Positions 1-5,701 of a DNA stretch of 6,691 nt are shown piece after piece. The translations under genes were made by a program, and so were the position numbers. Under the pieces are notes generated by a model. That model made no database searches. It was not told the origin of the DNA and saw nothing but the letters and a program-made list of their open reading frames with translations. Position 1 is the first letter of the stretch. Each line of letters begins with the position of its first letter. The stretch is from contig DXGD01000048.1 in the NCBI GenBank assembly GCA_019114115.1, forward strand, positions 1 to 6,691, in the 5' to 3' direction. The DNA comes from Candidatus Nesterenkonia stercoripullorum. Its GTDB lineage: Bacteria > Actinomycetota > Actinomycetes > Actinomycetales > Micrococcaceae.

Positions 1-141
1 CTGATCTATGCGACCCACGATCTCGACTTCGCCAGCGCCGCCGAGCGCGTCATCGTCTTCGACTCGGGCCGGGTCATCGCCGACGGCGAGCCGCGAGCCG
101 CCATCGCCGCCTACCGCGAGCGCGCACTCTCCGAGGACTAG
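1..141 (+). CDS. ABC transporter ATP-binding protein, C-terminal end (partial; ECF/BioM-like)
   Basis: Only the last 46 codons are in the window; the gene starts to the left and ends at the TAG at 139-141. The visible part begins LIYATHDLDFA, the H-loop of an ABC ATPase; His6 of the fragment is the switch histidine that contacts the ATP gamma-phosphate. It continues with the usual closing strand pair, VIVFDSGRVIADGEP, and a short helix, AAIAAYRER. The Walker A, Walker B and signature motifs lie outside the window. The ending resembles actinobacterial energy-coupling factor ATPases (EcfA, CbiO or BioM type), which power uptake of biotin, cobalt and other micronutrients with a membrane T-component and a substrate-binding S-component. 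The ABC ATPase call is firm; the ECF assignment is inference from a short tail. A polysaccharide-export ABC ATPase is less likely, because the locus has its own Wzx flippase. It probably marks the left border of the polysaccharide locus. Confidence 0.85.
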   Translation: MIYATHDLDFASAAERVIVFDSGRVIADGEPRAAIAAYRERALSED

Positions 142-229
142 AGGAAAGAGCGCGCGGGTTCCCGCACCGTCACTGCGCACTACCGCATGGACCGCCCCAT
201 AGGTAGGCGCAGCCGATTACGGTGAGCGT
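142..229 (+). other. Intergenic stretch between the ABC ATPase and the FemAB-like gene
   Basis: This 88-base gap separates the transport gene from the polysaccharide operon and is the only place in the window where a promoter for the plus-strand operon could lie. I see no convincing -35/-10 pair. A small inverted repeat, GCGGG-TT-CCCGC (154-165), starts 12 bases after the stop of the ATPase gene, but it has a two-base loop and no T-run. Confidence 0.4.
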
Positions 230-1552
230 GTGTACACCATCGCCAAGATCTCAGCCGATATCTACTGGCGCTTCCTGCGTGACTACCCGGAGGCCAGCTA
301 TCAGCAGACGCCCCAATGGGGTGCTGCCCGGTCGGTGCAGTGGAAGCCGGAGCTCGTCGGCTGGTTCGACCTGGAGGACCGGCTCACAGCTGTTGCCGTG
401 CTGCGCTACCGCAGGGTGCCGGGGATCCGGCGCTGGCTCGTCTACATTCCGCAGGGGCCACTGCTGAATTGGTCGGGGCCTCAGGTGGGCCAGCAGCTGG
501 ATGCGCTGGGCGCGTATCTTCGCCCCCGCGGGGTCTTCGCCATACGGATCACCCCGACGGTGAGCCTTCGGAGCTGGAGCGCAGCAGCGGTCAAGGCGGG
601 CCTGGAGGACTCCCGGTACCAGCACATCTCGGAGTTGCCGGGGTGCGTGTGGAACCCGTCCGGGAGCCGTCTGGTACAGACGTTGCGCAGCGCAGGCTGG
701 ACGAAGGCGGCAGTAGATGATAGCGCCGATGCGAGCCATCCCCAGTTCACGTTCGCGCTGCCGCTTGCCGGGGCGACAGATGAGACTGCCCTGGCGGGGA
801 TGACCAAAGCGTGGCGGAAGAACATCCGCAAAGCAGAACGCGCAGGTGTACAGGTCAGCCTGGGCAGCCGGGACGATATCAGCGCGATGCATCGCCTGTA
901 CGGTGAGACGGCACAGCGCAATGGTTTCACACCGCAGCCTGAAGAGTACTTCTCCGCCATGTGGGACACCCTCGGCGGTGATTTCCCGGGCCGCTTCTGG
1001 GTTCACCTGGCCACGCACGAGGGCGAGGTCGTGGCTGCGAGCGCGACAGCTCAGGTGGGCGGTCGCGCTCAGGGCGTCTTCGCGGCCACCAGCACTCAGC
1101 GTTCGCCGCTGAAACCGTCCAATGCCCTGTACTGGTCGATCATCCGCCAGGCCATCGCGGCGCGCGCGGACCTATTCGATATCGGCGGGGTGAACGACAC
1201 GGTGGCCGAGCAGGATCCCGCGGCAGGGCTGGTGCGTTTCAAAGCGGATATGGGTGCTTCTGCACACGAGTCCGTGGGTGCCTGGGATCTGCCGTTGCGA
1301 CCCGGGCTCTACGCTGTCTTCACCCGGCTGCTGCCGCTGTACGGGCGCGCCACGGATGCTCTGCGCGCGTTGCGGGCATCCCGGTCCGAATGGGTGCGAT
1401 CCACGGGGACGCGATCCACAGGGATGCGGTCCCCGGAAGGACACGCGGTGCCCTCAGGGGCTGGGCCTGCATCGGAGCCCCCCGCAGGTGAGCCCGACCC
1501 CATGGGCGACAGGCAGGGCCGGGCTGGACTGCGCGGCGAAGGGGCTGCGTGA
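230..1552 (+). CDS. FemAB/FemX-family aminoacyl transferase (GNAT-like), peptidoglycan or polysaccharide modifying
   Basis: This 440-residue protein matches the FemABX family, which transfers amino acids from aminoacyl-tRNA to lipid II stem peptides using two GNAT-like domains. The N-terminal domain opens with YWRFLRDYPEASYQQTPQWG (residues 12-31) and VGWFD. The second domain has WRKNIRKAERAGV (195-207), the basic segment typical of the family, then KPSNALYWSIIRQAI (295-309), FDIGGV (316-321) and RFKADMGA with VGAWDLPL (337-356). The long helical arm of staphylococcal FemA is absent, so it is closer to FemX. Residues from about 385 to 440 form a Pro/Gly/Arg-rich, probably disordered tail outside the family core. 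The GTG at 230 is the first start after an in-frame TAG at 200-202. Its ribosome site is weak, but the conserved residues begin soon after it. Its TGA shares one base with the flippase ATG, so the two are probably coupled. The family call is confident. The substrate is not known: lipid II is the default, and a sugar of the encoded polysaccharide is suggested by context. Confidence 0.85.
   Translation: MYTIAKISADIYWRFLRDYPEASYQQTPQWGAARSVQWKPELVGWFDLEDRLTAVAVLRYRRVPGIRRWLVYIPQGPLLNWSGPQVGQQLDALGAYLRPRGVFAIRITPTVSLRSWSAAAVKAGLEDSRYQHISELPGCVWNPSGSRLVQTLRSAGWTKAAVDDSADASHPQFTFALPLAGATDETALAGMTKAWRKNIRKAERAGVQVSLGSRDDISAMHRLYGETAQRNGFTPQPEEYFSAMWDTLGGDFPGRFWVHLATHEGEVVAASATAQVGGRAQGVFAATSTQRSPLKPSNALYWSIIRQAIAARADLFDIGGVNDTVAEQDPAAGLVRFKADMGASAHESVGAWDLPLRPGLYAVFTRLLPLYGRATDALRALRASRSEWVRSTGTRSTGMRSPEGHAVPSGAGPASEPPAGEPDPMGDRQGRAGLRGEGAA
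1394..1438 (+). repeat. Three degenerate 15-bp tandem units in the FemAB-like gene tail
   Basis: Three in-frame 15-base units follow one another: GTGCGATCCACGGGG, ACGCGATCCACAGGG and ATGCGGTCCCCGGAA. The first two differ at three positions and the third is more diverged. They encode VRSTG, TRSTG and MRSPE (residues 389-403). The units lie at the start of the low-complexity C-terminal tail and look like a small slippage or duplication product. No function is evident. Confidence 0.7.
1538..1544 (+). promoter_or_regulatory. Ribosome binding site deciding the flippase start
   Basis: GAAGGGG lies inside the end of the FemAB-like gene, 7 bases before the ATG at 1552 and only 4 before the GTG at 1549. 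The normal spacing favours the ATG. That ATG overlaps the upstream TGA by one base (TGATG), consistent with termination-reinitiation coupling. Confidence 0.6.
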
Positions 1553-2820
1553 TGGCGGTGGGCGGATCGGTCCTGCGGCGCGCGCCGGTCGTCGTCGTCA
1601 GCTGTGGCAATATCGCCAGCGCTGCGGCGACGTGGTATCTGATCTGGCTCTTCGCCCGGTTCTCGGGGGCGGAGGCTGTCGGCATGTATGCCGGTCTGAT
1701 CGCCCTGACCTCGCCGGTGTTCATCGGAGCCCAGCTGGGCCTGAGGAATCTGTACATCACCGTTCAGTCGGTGGTGCGGTGGAAGGCGTTTCTTGCGCTG
1801 CGCGCGGCAGGGATACTGGTCGCCCTCGGCGTAGCCACAACCGCTCTGACGATGTGGGCGCCGTCGCACAGCGCAAGCATGGCCGGCGCCATCGTGCTGA
1901 TGAAGACGGCGAACTCCGTGGCGGACCTCTACTTCGCCAGGATTCAGCGTACTGAGCGCATGGGCATCTTCGGCACGATCCTGCTCTGCGATGCGGCCTG
2001 CACGGTGGTGGCGGCGACTGCTGTCATGCTCCTGAGCGGATCAGTCGTCGGCGCGGTGTGGGCCGGCACGGGAGTCGCGGTGCTCAGCGCCGCCGTGACC
2101 TGTGCTCTTGCGGCGAGGACGCCCCCGGCCGGCCTGGTGCCGGAACGCCCGCTGCGCCAGGATATGCGGCTGCTCATCTCTCACGGGGTCCCGCTGGCGC
2201 TGTCGCAGGGCATCCAATCGCTGCTGACGTATCTGCCGGTGGCGATCGTGGCCTGGCTGGGCACGCAGGCCGACGTCGGTGTCTATTCCAGCGCGGCCTA
2301 TTTGGTCACGTTCGCGAATCTGCTGGGCGCTTCTGTCCAGACGGCGGTGCTGCCGCAGTACCGGCGCCGTTTCGAGACGGCGGGGCCGACGTCGCTGTAT
2401 CGGCATATCACCAGGTCCGGCTATATGTGCCTGGCATCGCTCGCGCCGCTGACGCTCGTCGCCGTCGCGCTGGGGCCGTGGCTGCTGGCTCTGGTCTACG
2501 GCGACGAATTCCAGATCAGTCGCAGTGCGGTGCTCTTCTTTGCCGTGGCGGCGGTCATCTGTCTGCCGACGTACCTGCTCTCCTCGTTCCATCTGGTGCT
2601 CAACAGGTACTGGGTGATGACGTTCGTCGGGGCCGGTGCGGTGGTCGTGGTGGTCCTCTCCGGCGGCACGGGGGCGCTGCTGGATCTTGGTGCCGTAGAG
2701 AGCGGAGGCCTGGCTGTGCTGGGCAGCATCGTGTGCAGGTACCTCGCAGCGGAGGTGGTGGCCCGCCGGAGCGTGTTCCGCCAGGGGCCTGTCAGCATCG
2801 GAGAAAGGACGCCGGTATGA
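1552..2820 (+). CDS. Wzx-like polysaccharide flippase (MOP superfamily membrane protein)
   Basis: This 422-residue integral membrane protein is a probable flippase for lipid-linked polysaccharide repeat units. Flippases of the MOP superfamily (Wzx, MATE, MurJ) usually have 12-14 spans in two halves and 400-500 residues, so the length fits. Hydrophobic segments are visible at about 11-35, 40-62, 78-98, 104-120, 137-160, 163-187, 213-240, 245-270, 300-325, 333-357, 361-382 and 385-405. A charged loop at about 190-210 separates the halves. Other family-like features are the early FARFSGAEAVGMYAG segment, the VGVYSSAAYLVTF segment in the second half, and LVYGDEF after the ninth span, a pattern common in Wzx proteins. 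The ATG at 1552 is preferred over the GTG at 1549 because of ribosome-site spacing; the GTG would add one residue. The stop overlaps the next start by 4 bases (ATGA). Substrate and direction are inferred from context; a teichoic acid or other glycolipid flippase is an alternative. Confidence 0.85.
   Translation: MAVGGSVLRRAPVVVVSCGNIASAAATWYLIWLFARFSGAEAVGMYAGLIALTSPVFIGAQLGLRNLYITVQSVVRWKAFLALRAAGILVALGVATTALTMWAPSHSASMAGAIVLMKTANSVADLYFARIQRTERMGIFGTILLCDAACTVVAATAVMLLSGSVVGAVWAGTGVAVLSAAVTCALAARTPPAGLVPERPLRQDMRLLISHGVPLALSQGIQSLLTYLPVAIVAWLGTQADVGVYSSAAYLVTFANLLGASVQTAVLPQYRRRFETAGPTSLYRHITRSGYMCLASLAPLTLVAVALGPWLLALVYGDEFQISRSAVLFFAVAAVICLPTYLLSSFHLVLNRYWVMTFVGAGAVVVVVLSGGTGALLDLGAVESGGLAVLGSIVCRYLAAEVVARRSVFRQGPVSIGERTPV
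2804..2809 (+). promoter_or_regulatory. Ribosome binding site for the pyruvyl transferase
   Basis: AAAGGA, with a GGAG just before it at 2800-2803, lies 7 bases upstream of the ATG at 2817, within the last codons of the flippase gene. It fixes the start of the pyruvyl transferase, whose reading frame otherwise stays open far upstream, back to about 2058. Confidence 0.7.
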
Positions 2821-3911
2821 GCTTCCAGGGTTCACGCATTCAGCTGCTGGGGTACTTCGGCTGGGGGAACTTCGGGGATGATCTCTTTCGTGAGGTCTGC
2901 CAGGAACGGGCCGAAATGCTCTGGCCCCAGGGGCTCGTGCGCGTCTTCGAAGGCCAGCGGCAGAATTTCTCGCACCCTCGTCCGGACGCCGCGCTGCGCA
3001 GGCTGTGGGCCTCGGCCCGGGGCAGCCTGTGGGCCACGGGCTTCGCCCATTGCGGCGGCTCGGTCTTCACAGAGCTGCGCGGAACTGCCGCACTGCGGCT
3101 CAAGCTGCCGGGGCGGGCGTTCGAGGCGCTGGGGATCTCAGTGGGGCCGTTCGACGCGCCGGCGGACCAGGGCGCTGTCGTCGCCGCGCTGAAGGGCTTC
3201 AGCAGAGTGGTGGTGCGGGATCAGGAGTCATTCGACCGGCTTCGCGGCGACGGCGTGCTCGGCGGCGACCTGGCGGCGCTGAGCCGACGGGTGCGCACCT
3301 CAGCCGACCGCAGGGTTTCCGTGGAAGGGTCGCAGGCCTCGCCGCCTGGGCGGGACACCACGGGGCAGGGACACTCTGCCGGCATCGTCATCTGCCCTTC
3401 CCAGGCGGCGCCGGAATCGGCCGAGGACGCCGCTGCGCAGATCGCTGCCACGCTGGCCTCGACCGATGAACGCATCTGCGTCCTCGCCCTCAACGCTCAT
3501 CCTCACCTGGGCGACCACGTCAAAGCGTCCGTCATCGCGGACGAGCTGCAGAAGGGTGGCAGGAGCGTCGAACTGCTCGACTATGGCTCCCTGGGCATCG
3601 ACGGGGTCTTCGATGTTCTCGGTAGGGCGCGGCTGGTGTGGTCCCAGCGGCTGCACGGTGCCATCGTCTCCTACCTGCTGGGCACACCCGTCGCGATCGT
3701 CGACCATCACGAGAAATGCGGGGCATTCGCCCGCGATATCGGCCTCGATGCACGCTTCCTGGCCCGCGAGTTCAGCGAACTGGCTGCCACAGTGGACAGC
3801 CTCGTGCCCGCTCGAGGCAGCGGTGCGGGCACCGGCACTGTGCCCTGGACCCGCCCGGTAGCCGACTATGTGGCCCGAGCTGAGGCGGCTTACCGGCCCA
3901 GCACACCGTGA
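2817..3911 (+). CDS. Polysaccharide pyruvyl transferase family protein
   Basis: This 364-residue cytoplasmic protein belongs to the polysaccharide pyruvyl transferase family (CsaB, WcaK, Pvg1 and relatives). These enzymes add a pyruvate ketal from phosphoenolpyruvate to a sugar, giving the polymer negative charge. The N-terminal motif is LLGYFGWGNFGDDLF (residues 10-24). The C-terminal motif is WSQRLHGAIVSYLLGTPVAI (275-294), followed by DHHEKC; Arg278 and His280 are in the family-typical R-x-H-G site. A Gly/Ser/Pro-rich stretch at about 167-183 appears to link two Rossmann-like domains, as in the family's GT-B-like fold. The ATG at 2817 is chosen although the frame is open far upstream, because it has a good ribosome site, overlaps the flippase stop as ATGA, and the N-terminal motif begins immediately after. 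The family is well supported. Not every member has proven pyruvyl transfer activity, and the acceptor sugar is unknown. Confidence 0.85.
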   Translation: MSFQGSRIQLLGYFGWGNFGDDLFREVCQERAEMLWPQGLVRVFEGQRQNFSHPRPDAALRRLWASARGSLWATGFAHCGGSVFTELRGTAALRLKLPGRAFEALGISVGPFDAPADQGAVVAALKGFSRVVVRDQESFDRLRGDGVLGGDLAALSRRVRTSADRRVSVEGSQASPPGRDTTGQGHSAGIVICPSQAAPESAEDAAAQIAATLASTDERICVLALNAHPHLGDHVKASVIADELQKGGRSVELLDYGSLGIDGVFDVLGRARLVWSQRLHGAIVSYLLGTPVAIVDHHEKCGAFARDIGLDARFLAREFSELAATVDSLVPARGSGAGTGTVPWTRPVADYVARAEAAYRPSTP

Positions 3912-3916
3912 GCCGC

Positions 3917-3933
3917 TGGGCCTGGTCGGCCCA
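3917..3933. terminator. Candidate hairpin between the convergent operons
   Basis: TGGGCC and GGCCCA form a perfect 6-base-pair GC-rich stem around the 5-base loop TGGTC. It starts 5 bases after the stop of the pyruvyl transferase. The symmetric stem could serve both convergent transcripts. No T-run follows on either strand, so it would be an atypical terminator of the kind proposed for high-GC actinobacteria. The stem is short and may be chance. Confidence 0.3.
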
Positions 3934-3999
3934 TCAGGAGTGTCGGGAGGGCCGGGTCGCCGCAGGGCACCTGCACCGGATGCCTCTGCTCAAGAGCCC

Positions 4000-5094
4000 T
4001 TAGGCGCTCAGCACTCCGAACGACCCGAAATAGAAGCCCCAGGCCACGAAACCGCCGAGCAGCCCGGCACGTATGATGCTGCCTCCCCTGCCCTGGTAGG
4101 TGAGAAAAGGTACGGAGATGAGCGTCGGGATGAGCGACCAGGAGTAGGCCGCGAGGCGGTCACTGAAGTAGACGAAACCCAGCAGGAGGTAGTAGCAGTT
4201 GAGCAGGATATAGGCGTTGAGCAACCGGCCATACCACGACGGCAGCGACCGGGCGAGTTTGACCGCCGGGTACGCCACCAGCAACGGCACCGCGCTGAGC
4301 AACCAGAAGATCGGCCTGTTCGTCCCACCCACGTAGTTCACCGCCAGGTCAGGGTTGGCGTAGTTCTCCACCTGTTCGATGCTGGATCCCAGCGGATCGG
4401 CCAGCCTCGCGTTGAGCCCGGTGAAATATGTCAGCGACAGCACAGCCCACAGCCCCAGCAGGAGACCGGTCCGCAGCCGCAGGAATCGGACGAGCAGGAT
4501 GACGATGGCTGGCGCCAAGGCCGACCAGTGGAAACAGACACCCGCCGCCAGGAGCAGGATGATCTTCACCGGCGACGAGGAGCGCATCACCAACGCGACG
4601 GCAAGCATGAGGCACGCCATCGAGAGGCCCTGACGCAGCAGGAAGCTCGAGTAGTCGATGAAGAAGCCGAAGCAGAAGGTGATGTAGAAGACCACAGCCG
4701 TCTTCCACCCGGTCCCCAGCAGCAGCCAGAGCGCACCGATGAGCGCTAGGTTGCACACCAGCGCGGTGACGACGAAGAAGGCCATAGGCTCATGGGTGAA
4801 CATTCCGGTGAGCCACATGAAGAGAAGGAACGCAGGCTCTCTCCCAGTGGAGACGAAGTCATGCAGCACGTCGCTGAATGGGGTGAAGCTCAGCGACTCG
4901 AATTCCAGCGCATAGCGTCCCTTATCCACGACGTCGAAATTTCCCGTCGCCGCGACCATCGTATTCACGACCGTCAGGGCGGCCAATGGGAAGACGGCGT
5001 TCGTCCAGTGCCGTATATAGGGAGCATTCGGCAGAATGCAGAAGGCGATAACCCATACGGTGGCCATCAGAAACAGAATGAGAGTCAGAGTCAT
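4000..5094 (-). CDS. EpsG/Wzy-like polysaccharide polymerase (multi-span membrane protein)
   Basis: This 364-residue protein is almost wholly hydrophobic, with about ten to twelve membrane segments, beginning at about 2-20 and 33-50 and ending near 341-357. Its pattern fits the EpsG family of Wzy-type polymerases, which join flipped lipid-linked repeat units at the outer membrane face. Supporting marks are TGREPAF (83-89) in the first large loop, the arginine of LLRQGLSMA (152-160) opening a membrane segment, the FHWSAL motif (188-193), and FSDRLAAYSW (310-319) near the end. A hydrophilic loop at about 227-262 carries LADPLGSS and would be the large external loop. EpsG proteins are usually about 350-370 residues, so it looks complete. 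The ATG is 4 bases after the phosphatase stop, and the two are probably cotranscribed. Polymerases of this kind are poorly conserved, so the call rests on a few motifs, topology and neighbours. An O-antigen ligase-like or acyl-type membrane enzyme is less likely. Confidence 0.75.
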   Translation of the reverse strand: MTLTLILFLMATVWVIAFCILPNAPYIRHWTNAVFPLAALTVVNTMVAATGNFDVVDKGRYALEFESLSFTPFSDVLHDFVSTGREPAFLLFMWLTGMFTHEPMAFFVVTALVCNLALIGALWLLLGTGWKTAVVFYITFCFGFFIDYSSFLLRQGLSMACLMLAVALVMRSSSPVKIILLLAAGVCFHWSALAPAIVILLVRFLRLRTGLLLGLWAVLSLTYFTGLNARLADPLGSSIEQVENYANPDLAVNYVGGTNRPIFWLLSAVPLLVAYPAVKLARSLPSWYGRLLNAYILLNCYYLLLGFVYFSDRLAAYSWSLIPTLISVPFLTYQGRGGSIIRAGLLGGFVAWGFYFGSFGVLSA

Positions 5095-5098
5095 CGAA

Positions 5099-5701
5099 TC
5101 ATGTCTCCTTCCCTGAACTGCGCCGTTCCCAATCGAATATAGCCTGTACTGCCGGCAGCAGCTGCTCCAGCATCTGCCGGTAGACCGCTTCGGGGCCCTG
5201 GTACGGATCGATGATGTCCTCGTCCATCTGATCGCCGGGGGCCGCGCGCCGATGGCGCTGGGCCAGGGCAGCCAGCGAGTGCAAGCGCTGCGCGGGGGAC
5301 GCGCCGGCCTCCGGGGGGACGGAAGGCAGCAGCCGGGCGAATTCCCTGAGCGTGAAAGTCCGCCTCACGGCCGCCGGAACGATCTCCACAATACGCCGCC
5401 GGTGCTCCCGTGTCATCGCCAGGACAAGGTCGGCGTCCTGGATCATCCCTGGCTCCACCTGGCGAGAGGTAAACCCTTCCAGATGCACTCCGTGCTCGAC
5501 CGCGAGCTCCGCTATGCAAGGATCCGCATCCCAACCGTCTCTGCCCTGCGTTCCCGCACTGGAGACGGCAAACTGGCCAGGGGCGACGTCGTCGAAGCCT
5601 GCCTGCAGCAGGCGTTCGGCCAGCGGAGAGCGGCAGATATTGGCGGTGCAGACCACCAGGATCTCGAACTCTGGCTGCATGATCTCCCAGTGGGCGCTCA
5701 T
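5099..5701 (-). CDS. Low-molecular-weight protein tyrosine phosphatase (Wzb-like)
   Basis: This 200-residue cytoplasmic protein carries the complete active-site signature of low-molecular-weight tyrosine phosphatases. The P-loop is VCTANICRS (17-25), with nucleophile Cys18 and Arg24 in C-x5-R spacing. The general-acid loop is DPYQGPEAVY (165-174), with Asp165. The usual P-loop glycine is alanine here (CTAN rather than CTGN). SSAGTQ at 47-52 is also typical. In Wzx/Wzy loci such enzymes (Wzb) dephosphorylate the tyrosine kinase that controls chain length and export. Classical members have about 145-160 residues; the excess lies mainly in an Ala/Pro/Arg-rich segment at about 122-160 before the acid loop, a feature I associate with actinobacterial members. 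The ATG at 5701 overlaps the glycosyltransferase stop by 4 bases (ATGA); Met8 is an alternative start. Arsenate reductase activity is a remote alternative. No kinase partner is in the window. Confidence 0.9.
   Translation of the reverse strand: MSAHWEIMQPEFEILVVCTANICRSPLAERLLQAGFDDVAPGQFAVSSAGTQGRDGWDADPCIAELAVEHGVHLEGFTSRQVEPGMIQDADLVLAMTREHRRRIVEIVPAAVRRTFTLREFARLLPSVPPEAGASPAQRLHSLAALAQRHRRAAPGDQMDEDIIDPYQGPEAVYRQMLEQLLPAVQAIFDWERRSSGKET
5105..5110 (-). promoter_or_regulatory. Ribosome binding site for the EpsG-like polymerase
   Basis: On the minus strand AAGGAG lies inside the last codons of the phosphatase gene, 10 bases before the ATG at 5094-5092. A nearer ATG at 5102-5100 is only 2 bases away and opens just a three-codon frame (M-I-R-stop), so it is not the polymerase start. 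Confidence 0.55.

Noticed and set aside
154..165. Inverted repeat GCGGG-TT-CCCGC after the ABC ATPase gene as a terminator
   Set aside because: The loop has only two bases, the stem is five base pairs and no T-run follows. Such palindromes are expected by chance at this GC content.
201..226. Possible promoter or strong ribosome site (AGGTAGG, GGTGAG) before the FemAB-like gene
   Set aside because: AGGTAGG is 22 bases from the GTG start and GGTGAG only 3 bases, so neither is well placed. No -35/-10 pair with normal spacing was found.
2058..2816. Open plus-strand frame running into the pyruvyl transferase, suggesting a 617-residue protein
   Set aside because: The added part is Gly/Ala/Arg-rich shadow sequence over the flippase gene, without domains. 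The ribosome site, the ATGA overlap and the conserved N-terminal motif all place the start at 2817.
2041..2835. Minus-strand open frame of 264 codons opposite the flippase
   Set aside because: It is very rich in Arg, Gln and His with no recognisable motif, typical of the antisense frame of a high-GC membrane protein gene.
3868..4749. Plus-strand open frame of 293 codons opposite the polymerase
   Set aside because: Its translation is Gln/Glu/Arg-rich with no family features, and it is the complement of a convincing multi-span membrane protein. It also overlaps the pyruvyl transferase end.
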